Positions 44,236 through 54,170 of a DNA stretch of 64,000 nt are shown piece after piece. The notes under the pieces are model-generated. The model did not search any database. It saw only the letters and a list, made by a program, of their open reading frames with translations, and was not told where the DNA came from. Both the position numbers and the translations under genes were made by a program. The stretch is from contig BTPP01000007.1 in assembly GCA_037102815.1 (NCBI GenBank), forward strand, positions 2,542,001 through 2,606,000, written 5' to 3'. Each line of letters begins with the position of its first letter. Within the stretch, counting starts at the first letter, position 1. The stretch comes from Neurospora intermedia. Lineage: Eukaryota > Ascomycota > Sordariomycetes > Sordariales > Sordariaceae.

Positions 44236-45780
44236 GAGAAAGAACTTATAATTTACTAATTAATTAGTAGGGTAGAAGGGATCTCCTCCCTTAAATTTTA
44301 GAAAGGTCGTCTATATCGTTGGTTAAGGTCTAATTCGCCTATCCCTCCTTTTTAAAATACTAATATAAAATATTAAATTCGTAATATTTAATATTTTTAT
44401 AATTTTAAAGAAGGGTAGTAATAGTCTTAATATTAATAAGTCTAATCTTACCTTATAATTCTATAGTATAATAGAAAGCTATATAATTTAAAAGTACCTC
44501 TTTAAAAGGATACTTCCTTTAAATAATATTCGCTATATTATAGCGAGCCCGGAGATTCTTCTCGGCTAACTTTTTAGCTTCGCCCTCCTAGGAGTTTACC
44601 GGAGGGTTATCTAACGGAACCGTCTTAGTACGCTCTCGGGCCTATATATATTTATTTATTATTATTTTAACGAATTCTGTATTAAATTGCTTACGTATAA
44701 TGAAATTTTTAATATATTAATTAATCCCGAAAATTTTACTTTATATAGATATATTCTTAAGAGGCGCTAGAATCTTCGGAATTTCGAACCGTCCGATTTT
44801 TGTATTATAAAAGAGGGTAACGGTAATTGCTAGTGAACTACCGTCTATTTTAAGGATATTCTACCCTTTAAAATTTTTATTAAGTTTAATAATTTTAGAA
44901 TTGAAGTTTTTAGTAATGCTTTTCTTCTTGCGTAATTATTGGTAGGTAGACGAGTAAAGTTGAAAGTAAATTAAATTAGCTATATGCCGTTCTAAAGTAG
45001 GGGCGAATTATAGGAGTTTAGCGATAGTAGTTTTTAACTATTTATTAGAACCGTCGTTACTAATAATAAGAGTATTGTTAACGTCGAATAGGATTTCCTT
45101 TGTAGTTTAGTAAATTTCCTTTACTACGTTTTACGCCTTATTACTATTAATTTTAGTATTATCTTTTATTAAGCCTACTATATCCTATATATTAAATATA
45201 AAAAGCGGGGCCGGTTTAGCGTTATTAGGACTGTTAGTACTACTGATAGTAGATTTATAGTTTTATCTATACTATTCGGAAAATTAAATAAAGTATATTA
45301 TAGCCTTAAATTAATCGTTGGCCGAATACCCTAATTAAATATTCCTAACTAATGGGTCTATAGCCTTTATAAATCGTAGTACGCCGCCGCCTTTAATATT
45401 TAATTAAAACGTACGAAAGTATATAAATTAAATAACGAAGGTGGTTGCTTTAAGGTATATTATATTACGCTTTTACGCCGATTTGTCTACTTTCCTAGCG
45501 AAATCGCTATAGCGAATAATTATAGTGTGAGAAGGAATATTCTTCGTTTCCGCGAGGGCTCGGAGGATATATTTGTATATTTTATTATTTACTATATAGG
45601 GAATAATATTTCTCTATATTCTCTATAAGCTAACTATAAAACTACCCTACAATTCCTTTCTAAATTCCTAAAATATTTTTAAATATTTTAATAGGCCGAA
45701 AATTAAAGAGACTATAATACGGTTAATAATTGTTTAAAGCGGGTTTAAATTATATAAGGGACGAACGAATATTTAAAGTG
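44236..45780 (-). pseudogene. Block F relic gene 6 (minus strand), unrecognised
   Basis: The minus strand between two palindromes gives a frame with the segments L-F-Y-x-T-K-I-G-R-F-E-I-P-K-I-L (about 44770-44820) and K-L-A-E-K-N-L-R-A-R-Y (about 44550-44585), broken by RIP-type stops. It is in the same orientation as the SNF2 relic and could be its N-terminal half or a separate gene. Not recognised. Confidence 0.45.
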
Positions 45781-45782
45781 AA

Positions 45783-45839
45783 TTTAAATTCTATAGGGGG
45801 CGATATACTTCTATTCGAATCTCCTTATAGGATTTAAAT
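45783..45839. repeat. Family P palindrome
   Basis: Left arm TTTAAATTCTATAGGGGG, right arm CTCCTTATAGGATTTAAA, about 20 bp spacer. It is imperfect by one or two transitions. Confidence 0.75.
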
Positions 45840-47950
45840 GAAGGCTATACTTATAATTGTAATTTAAATATTAAATTAGGGCCCTAATATTTATGTACCC
45901 TAGGATACCGGCTATATAGTTTCCTAGAGGAAGAGTACTATAGTTAATCTACTAAATAATTGTCTACCCTAATAATATTATATTTTTACCTTTTTTCTCT
46001 ACCTACTTTTTCCGATATATATTGCTTATAAGTAGTATTTCGATTTTAATTCGCTTAAAAACGTTATTGCCCTCAACCTACTATATTATATTAAGCCCTT
46101 CTATTATATTCTATACCTTTCGGATATTGTATACCCCTATATAGGGGGGATAATAATATTTAAATAAAATATTACTAGCCTATTCGTCTCTAAGGGTTTT
46201 TAATTTTCTATTACCCTTTTTATTATTTATAATCTTGTACTACTCTAGTAGTAGATAGTATAATTGTTATAGGGTATTTACGTTACGTCCGTTGAAATAA
46301 GTATTATTTACCTTGAGATTCGGGTTACGTACCGGCTTTGCAACGCCAGTCTTTTTTAATACTATTTAAGTAAATTAGAAGAATATCTTTTACTAACTAA
46401 TAAAAGGGCGGGAGATATATTTTACTTTAATTATAGTTAAATTTAAATCCGATAGGGGGATAATAAATTACTTCCAATCGAAATTAGACCCGATTTTGGT
46501 AAAAATAACCTAGCGAACTAGATTTAAATTTAATAGGAGGGAATTATAATAAATTGTAAAATTGGATATAAATTTTATAGGGGTGTAAGAATAATTTATA
46601 AAATTAAATTTAAATCTAATAAGGGTAAAAGAAGGTGTGACTAATTTATAAAAAGAAGGAAAGATGAATTTGTTCTAGAAAAATAGGGGTTCTTATACCC
46701 TAAGAGTATATACCTTTAAATTTAGGGTAGGTCTTAAAATTCTTATCTAAATTTAAAGTAGGTCTTAAAATTCTTATTTAGTTATATTATTCTTTATTTA
46801 CCCTTATAGGATTTAAATAAAGGTATAATAAACTTCGTTCAAATATTCGTCGGAATTCTAAAATGCTTAATACTTATAGCTACCTCTTCCTTTTTTATAG
46901 TATAATATTAGTTTTTACCCTTTTAATAGGTGGGCCTATACTTACGTATGTACCTGCGGGAGGAGCCGTATACGGGGTTAGACCTATAATATTCGAATTA
47001 CTACCTGTACTTCTAATTATTTTTAAACGTTATACTTTTTCTAATTTAGTTAATCTCTTCTTTCCCGTACTCGCTTAATTGCGAATAATCCGTTCTAAAT
47101 TAATAGTAAACGTTTCTAATGTAATAAGTATAATACGTATATACTCTATAATTAATATATTGCTATAATTCTCTAACTACTTCTATACTTCGAATTTTAG
47201 AATAACGGTGAAGAAATTTTATAATATACGTATAAGTATCTATCCGTTAAATTTATATGTAAATACGTATATAAAATCTAAAAATATAAAAATTTCCTTA
47301 GGTAAATCGAAGAGCCTAAGGATACTGGGATAGAGAATTTTAATTATAGTAGCTATAAAGCGGTTTAATTAAACTAAAAAAAAATTAGTTTTAAATAATT
47401 TTAGTAGGTAATTAAAGATAGCTCTAAACTTCTTTCTTAGGACGGGTAGTAGGAGACCTAGGGAGGGGTAGTACTTATTGTAATATTATAAAGGATAGAC
47501 TATAATAGGAGTGGTGCTAAAGCGTTAAATATTAAAATTTATTATATAATTACGCAATTCCCCTAACGTAGAGGTCGGGTATAGTTTAAGCTCTTATAGT
47601 AACTTTTTAATATATAGCCTAAAGTATAGTATATTAATAAAGTCGTATATTTCTTTATACTTCTTTATAATTTTAATACGCGCTGTTTTTTTTATACTAT
47701 TCTAAATATAAAGCTATCGATGGCTATTGCTTATATTTAGGTCCTATAGGACTTATTTAATAATTATAGTATCTTTATCTTCCGACGATTCTTTATTAAA
47801 TAAACCTTCTTCGTTCGAAGTATTATTTCTATCCGAAGTAAAAATATCCCTATTTATTAAATTAGGTAATTAAATTAGCTCTTTAATTAAAGTAAAACTT
47901 AAAGTAATATACTATAATATAATACTAATAAACGGAGGAGGTAGTACGTA
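45840..47950. other. Block F, decayed DNA with several half palindromes
   Basis: Half arms of family P occur at about 46440, 46533, 46567, 46612 and 46798. They are clustered, with one TAGGGTAGGTCTTAAAATTCTTAT phrase repeated at about 46725 and 46755. A 71-codon plus frame (46863-47078) is hydrophobic and has an intact start, but no known motif. I do not call it a gene. Confidence 0.45.
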
Positions 47951-48930
47951 TTAAACTTTAAATATTAGAATAGTAGGATAGTAATATAACTTATTACTAC
48001 TAAAATATATATTAATCTCCTCCGTAGTAAGTTCGTATAATTAATTAAGATAATTAAATTAATAATAAAGGATAAAATAAATCCCTATACCGTACGTAAT
48101 AGGATCCGTACGGACGGCGTATTCGAAGTGTTAAATTAAGTTCGTAATGTTATTTAATTTTATTATGCTATACTATACTACGTACTGTATATCTAGAATA
48201 TCTATACCTATACTGAATAAAATAATAACGAATATTATTTAGTATATAGAATTAGGCCGCCTAAAATCCTTATATATAACCCTCTAATTTATAAAATGGG
48301 TATCGGCATTGTACTTACGGATTACCTTTATAGTACGAGAGGGTTTATAGCCGGAGGTTATAAAATACTATAAAAAATACAACCGAGTAAAGAAAAACGA
48401 TAGTTTACTATTAATATAAATAATAATTTTCGGAATATAATAGATTTTAAGCTAGGAGTCGCTAAGCATTATTACGCCGAAGATGAATTTAAACCGCCGG
48501 TAGTCTTTAAGCGCGTTTAATAGAATTGGTTAGAGTATTATTATAATATTAGATCGGTCGATAGAAATACGGATAATAGATAATTTACCTAGACTATAAC
48601 CTTCTGGCCGGAAACTACTATATTTATATATATATAATTATACTTTATATATAAGGGTAGCTATATACCCGAACTAAGGAATATTAAATAGGATAATAAT
48701 TTTAATAGTATAAATATTTATAAATTATATTCGAAAGGTACGCTATTAGAATATAGTATATAATTCGTTTATAGTAATAAATACAATACGTTAATTGAAT
48801 AAAGCCGTACGTAATAATTTTATAAATTTTATGTATATAATTTATTTTAGACCGAGGAGGATATATATATAATTTCTAAATTCTAAATCTAATTAAAAGC
48901 GAGGGTACTAATATATAATTAGCGTATATC
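47951..48930. pseudogene. Block F relic gene 7, strand uncertain
   Basis: Both strands give long protein-like stretches interrupted only by RIP-type stops. The plus reading has a Y-S-T-R-G-F-I-A-G-G-Y-K segment near 48315-48370. It lies before the palindrome at 48934. Not recognised. Confidence 0.3.
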
Positions 48931-48933
48931 TAC

Positions 48934-48990
48934 TTAAATCCGATGGGGGGAGTTTTTAACTTTTTAAAAGCTCCTCCTATCGGATTTAAA
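48934..48990. repeat. Family P palindrome, least mutated form
   Basis: Left arm TTAAATCCGATGGGGGGAG and right arm CTCCTCCTATCGGATTTAA with an AT-rich spacer. The TCCGAT/ATCGGA form here probably represents the ancestral arm. Confidence 0.8.
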
Positions 48991-49781
48991 CTAAGAGTAA
49001 ATAGGTTTTTACTTTTATAATTGATTAGTTGATTAAAATAAGTTAGGTACTAAGAAATTTAATAATAGTATTCCGTTGCTCTTTGTTAAATCGATTGAGC
49101 GGTATAATTTAAATAGTAATTTAATTAATTAAAATAATAAATACTATTTAAAAGATAATACTCTTACTATATTCCGTACGAATAATTAAAATTGTATTAC
49201 TACGTTGGTAAATAATACAATAAATAGATTCAATTTAATTAAGTTTTATATAGCGTTAGTTTAAGCCTGTAAGCAACCCTTAATTTAATAGATAGGTAGT
49301 AACTATATTAATAAAGTAGTATTATATACCTTTATTATTAGTAAACACTATATAATACAATTCCTAGGCAATTTAATTTTAGAGAGCTAGCTTAGGAGGT
49401 AAAGATATATTAGGCTGCCGAAAGCTGGCAATATAATAAAATAACTCTATTATCTCGTCGGTATTAAATCTATAGCCTTCTATTATATATACAAAGTTTC
49501 GCGTATATATAACGTAAAGTTATAAAAAAATAGTATATAATCCTTCGGAATATAATTCTACGTATAATAAAAGCTACCCCTATAATATTAGTAAATAATA
49601 AAGGCGTTGTAGAAATGTAATTTGAAGTTTAGAGAAATTGATATACTATTCGTCCTATCCTTAGACAATTTGTTTAGTCGAGATTATAGTTTTTGTGGTA
49701 GTATAATTATCGAGTATTAGTATTGAGATAGGATATTTCTTATATATATTGAGTACTTTCGTCCAAATTGTATATAAATAT
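48991..49781. other. Right end of block F, no clear gene
   Basis: AT-rich and RIP-mutated. A minus frame of protein-like quality may run inward from about 49750, but it is too degraded to support a call. Confidence 0.35.
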
Positions 49782-49824
49782 AATCCTAATATTATACTAT
49801 TTGGCCCTGTGGGTCCAAAACGAC
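49782..49824 (+). repeat. 43-bp direct repeat bounding block F, right copy
   Basis: Partner of 28795-28837. Its left third is RIP-mutated like block F, its right two thirds clean like element E, so the mutation boundary falls inside the repeat. Confidence 0.7.
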
Positions 49825-51324
49825 TGCGCCACGGGGTGGCGGGGAAGTGGATAGGGGCTGACTAAGGTTGAACGTCTGTCATGAGAGACTAGTAATGGCT
49901 GCCTGTATACGAGAAAGAGAGAGCAACGGCTAGCAGTTTGTAAAGAGCTATCAAGGGAGTTGATAAAGAGGTTGATACGGCTATTAGAGTTGTATAGAGC
50001 TAGTAAGAGAGTTGGCAAGGGGGTGACAGCTGTATTAACTAGTGATGGCTAATAGTAATAGCTGCCTGTACGCGAGAAAGAGAGAGTAACGACCTCGTTG
50101 CAAAGAGAGGGTAGCAAAGCTATAGAAGCTACAGTAGTAAGCTTATTGATTCTGTGCCCTAAGAAAGACCGATGTTCAAGTAGGGAAAATAGGCTATGTG
50201 GATCGGTAGTATTCGGGGCGTAAGAAGGAATCGTGGTCGTGGATGTTAGTTGGCGGTTTGATTGACTGATTGGAGTACTCTGGTGGTCTGACTGGTTGGT
50301 TGGAGTAGTGCGGACTGTAGTCTAATTAATTAGGTTATTATTAACCGTAATAATAAAAGATTGTAGCTTTGAGTTTTTTAAGGGGTGGCTAGTCTGGTGG
50401 GCTCGAGAGTAGTGGGCTCCAGAGTAGTGGTTTCCAAAGTGGTAATAAGACTGCTTGGTTCTTAAAAGGAAGCGCTTGTAGTATAGATCTTGGGATTTAC
50501 TGCGACGCCCGTATTATTATTGTAATAAGGGTGAATTAAGAAGAGTTGTAAGGTATAGTGGGGAACTTAGCTTACGAGAGCGTGGTTGGTCGTAAAGCTC
50601 GTTGTTTTGGGGAGTGGAAGTTTGGCCCGACGAAAGAGTAGTCGAGAAGTTTATTATCTTGGGGAGAGTCTGGTTCGCGGTCGGTCGGCGCGCTTGAGTA
50701 ATTGCTTTAGCGGGGAGAGTCTACGATACTATTTCGCGACGAGCAATTTGTAGAGGAGAGGGTGATGGTTAGTGACAACGGTTATTGTAGTCCAGTACTA
50801 TTATTACGACGAGCGATTAGAAGATAGCGGTCTTTGTCGATGGTGATAATGGCGGTCGTCTACCTTGCTATTATTACAACGAGCAAAGGTAAGTGAGGTC
50901 GTTGTGGTCGGTAGCGATAGACTCAATGAAGAGGACCGCTTAGTAATGTCGCGGGGTATAGCCGGTCGATCTAGTGATAACTTGACTATCGTTGGCCTTG
51001 CTATTATTACGACGAGCAAAGGCAAATGAGGTCGTCGTCGTCGGCGGTAGACTCAATAAAAAGGACCGCTAGTATAGTAATTGTAGGACTAATATTCTAT
51101 ATAAACGGGAGGTCGTTCAATCGGACTAGCGCGCTCGCGATTTAAATAATCCTAGCGATTTAAATAATCGAAGCGAGGTTAATAGAGTATGGTAGTAACT
51201 GTAGGATCGACGCTGCTATCCGTAATAGAAGATCGTTCAGTCGGACTGAGTAAATAGCTTAGAATAGGGGCGCGAGGAGTATATTACTCGCGATAGTCAC
51301 TGCTGTGGAGTTGCAGCTACCATC
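49825..51324. other. Element E interior, right part, lightly mutated, with tandem repeats
   Basis: Moderate GC with CA/TG retained. A GTTGTAAAGAG-type segment at 49937-50035 matches one at 28543-28650. A 130-140 bp tandem repeat carries GCTATTATTACGACGAGCAAAGG and AGACTCAATGAAGAGGACCGCT (copies at about 50866 and 51000, a partial one at 50800). A TCGTTCA(A/G)TCGGACT phrase occurs at about 51112 and 51232. The short open frames here are compositional. No gag or pol domain was found. Confidence 0.55.
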
Positions 51325-51612
51325 TAATACGGGGGGTAACCTTCATTTACATAGTAAATAAAATATAGTAAAGGAAGATATTGTAAGAAGGAGGAAGGCT
51401 TCTAGCCAGCCGTCGGCACGCAGTAAATATACTGTATTGAGAGAGCCTAAGTACGGGCCACGGGGTGGCCCGGGCACGGCAGTCTGGATACCCAAACTAG
51501 GTACGGTAAGGAAGCCTCCATAGCAGCCCAGCTAATCTGGGCTGTCACAGCTAGTTTAAGCTATAGTACAATAAGGTAGGGTAATCCAGGGATTCCAGGG
51601 ATTCCCCTATCA
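51325..51612 (+). repeat. Element E right LTR
   Basis: 288 bp, starting TAATACGGGGGG (TG lost to TA) and ending CCCCTATCA. It differs from the left LTR at scattered sites, nearly all C-to-T or G-to-A, most changes in this copy. AATTT follows directly. Confidence 0.85.
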
Positions 51613-54170
51613 AATTTATACTTATATAAATAAAGTACTATAACCAAAATACTAGCCGTAAATTTAATAATATTTAAAATAAATTTAATACTAATATAGT
51701 TAAAATTAACCTTATTAATATTCGTATCGATAACTTTAAAGTTAAGGTAGATAATAATATATTCCGCCTTAATAAAAATATTAATAATACTATATCCGAT
51801 ATTAAGGATAACTTTAAATACTCTTAGAACGTTTATAATATAATTAAAAATATTGGTAGTAATTTGGATAGAGCCAACTAAAAAATTAATATACTCTATA
51901 CTAATATCGGCCGAATAGACCTAGCCTTTTATAGAAAATAGGCGGAAACCGACCGGCGCTTCAATAGCGTAATTAAATCCCTAAAAGTCAATAAAGCCTA
52001 AATTAAAAAAATATTTAATATAATTAAAATTATCGAATAATAATTTTAATTTATTATTAACCTCCGTAAAATTAGTACTTATTCTTTTATTATTAACTAA
52101 GTACTAAATAACGCCGAAGTAATAGCTATTAATAAACTAGTAGAAATAATAACCTATATAAGCCCTAAAATTCCTACTATTAAACTCTACTCGGCTAAAA
52201 AGTCTATACCCAACTATAGTTATCCTATTATTAAATCTAGTATTAAACCTAATAAATACTACGCTACGGTAATTAATAATACTAATAGCCCTAACCCTAT
52301 ACGCTTCTATTATTCTAAATCTATTAATTTTTCTTTAAATATTAATAGGATAGAAGCGTTTCGCTAATTATATACTCCGCCTAACTATAATTACTCTAGT
52401 CTATCCCCTAATTAGGATAATAATTACCTACTGGGCCCTACCTTATAGGTATCCTACAATTATACCTTAACCCATTATTTAATTAAACTTTAAAAGCGCT
52501 TTAAAACCGCTATTCAATTTTAAAAATAATTAACCGCCGAAGTCTATACTGCAACTAATAAAGGTAATAGATATAATAAACCTTCTAAATTGAAGAATAG
52601 TAGTAATCCGTTACCTAATTCGAACTCCGAAGAATTGGACTTAAGCGACTCTAAGGACGAGCGCCGCCGTAGAAAGTACTGTAAGGCTAAAAAAGTTCGT
52701 TGTAATAAACGCTATAAATCCGGCTGTTATAATTGTAGTAACTTTAATTCTAATAATTTTAATTCTAAGGACGGAAATATTCCCTCTCTATAGCCCCTTC
52801 CTAGCGGCGGTCCCCTTAGTAGCGGTAATCCCCCTAGTAGCGGCAGTCCCCCTAATAATAGTCCGCCTAATAGAAATAATTCCCCTAAAAACGAACTTAA
52901 TAATTGTTATTATACTAGTACTATCGATATTAAATACTCTTCCTACTTTTAAAAATCTAATTTTAAATTAAAGTACGAAAACTTTAGACAATTTATCCCC
53001 TTCTACGCTAATCCGGACGATATTAATATAATAACTAATAGTAAAACCCTAATATATATAAATATTTTCTTATTTTGTAAGCATTTACTATTGTTCTTCG
53101 AAAATAAAAATACTACCGCCGATATTAAGAAGTAAATTATATAATACTTCTCTACCCTACTAAATAGTATAGTTATACTATAGTAGAGTAATAAAATCGA
53201 CCCCCTTAAATACAAATATCTTCGTTAGAATAGTTTCAAATTCGTATTTAAAGTATTAATTAACCGCTTCTTACCCGACTTAGTTACCGTAATTAGAAAG
53301 TTTATTGAAGATTGCTTCGAATTTAAAGATATCGCCCGCAATGAAAATACCTTATTTCAATTTATCTAATGCAAATTTCGTTATACTTATATAATAGGTA
53401 TCTTCTACCGTACTAGCGAAAATTAGTATAGTATTATAATTCAAATTTAAATTAGTATAAATTTTAAAATTAAGTAATACTTTAATCCCCCTAATAAGAA
53501 AGGTACCCTTGCTAAATATCTAATAGAAACCGAAAGTATTAAAGTAATTTTATTAGTAACCGCCTATAAACGCTACCTATACGTTCGTTAGAAGGTTATT
53601 AGCGCTATAATAAAGGTCGAAGTAATTATCTCCGCTAATTAGTATAATAAGACTTTCGATTACTACGGTTAAAACAATTAATATAACGATTATAACTATA
53701 GTAATAACTGTAATCGCTATAATAATCGTAATAGCCGCCGCGATAATTATAATAATAATTATAATAATAACCGGGATAACCGCTATAATAACTGCCGGAT
53801 TAACCGCTATAACGACTATAGAGACGGACGCTATAATAATTAAACCTATTATATTGATTCGGAAAGTAACGAAAAGGCTAATAATAATTCGGATAATTAG
53901 GCTACTTATACTAGTAATATATCGGTCGCCTCCGGAAGTTCGGATTTAAATAATAGTAAAAGTATATTTTATACTATAAAGGCATTTAGATTTATATTTA
54001 ATTCCTATAGTAAATTAAAATATATTAATTATTATAAAGTCTTCCCCTCTATAAAATTAAAAAGATAATACGTAAAAAAATATTTAACCTATTATTAACC
54101 AAAATCGTTATCTTCAATCGTACCCTCCTACCGAACGTATATTTATTACTTCTAAATATTTCTATCCTAT
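51613..54170 (+). pseudogene. Element D gag relic, main part
   Basis: A single frame continues for about 850 codons with stops only at TAA/TAG. Features in order: a coiled-coil-like Asn/Lys/Ile-rich start (51660-52060), an acidic/basic segment open at 52590-52793 with E-E-L-D-L-S-D-S-K-D-E-R-R-R-R-K then a Cys-containing K-V-R-C-N-K-R-Y-K-S-G-C-Y-N-C (zinc-binding-like), Ser/Gly/Pro repeats (52800-52870), a capsid-like part (52980-53400), and an Arg/Asn/Tyr repeat tail (53680-53850). It joins in frame with 27240-27772 when element E is removed. Confidence 0.72.

Larger units (their letters stand above)
28838..49781. mobile_element. Block F: about 20.9-kb RIP-mutated multi-gene element of unknown class
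   Basis: It is bounded by 43-bp direct repeats and different in build from the LTR elements around it. It has decayed genes on both strands, no recognisable reverse transcriptase, a SNF2-family helicase relic, two tandem-repeat fields (32.4-35.4 kb and 35.4-36.8 kb) and at least eight AAATCC(T/G)ATAGGGG palindromes. Mutation is as dense as in neighbouring transposons, so it was treated by the genome as a repeat. Candidates are a Starship-like tyrosine-recombinase element, another giant DNA transposon, or an integrated virus-like element. No captain recombinase, polymerase or capsid was recognised, so class is open. Confidence 0.5.
27773..51612. mobile_element. Element E: 288-bp-LTR insertion carrying the large block F
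   Basis: Nearly identical 288-bp repeats at 27773-28060 and 51325-51612 have ends TGATA...TATCA (the second starts TAATA after one G-to-A change). Flanks are AATTT at 27768-27772 and AATTT at 51613-51617, a perfect 5-bp target duplication. Excision with one copy restores the gag frame of element D. Without block F the element would be only about 2.9 kb with no pol, that is, a non-autonomous LTR element that later received F or carried it in. Confidence 0.75.

Noticed and set aside
46863-47078. 71-codon hydrophobic plus-strand ORF with intact ATG
   Set aside because: Surrounded by heavily mutated DNA. AT-rich codons give Leu/Ile by chance, and no motif is visible.
30068-48990. CRISPR array or intrinsic terminators
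   Set aside because: The palindromes are dispersed kilobases apart without regular spacers, and the genome is eukaryotic.
28838-49781. Calling block F a Starship outright
   Set aside because: No DUF3435-type tyrosine recombinase motif could be read at either end, and the border repeats are longer than usual Starship target duplications. Kept only as a hypothesis.
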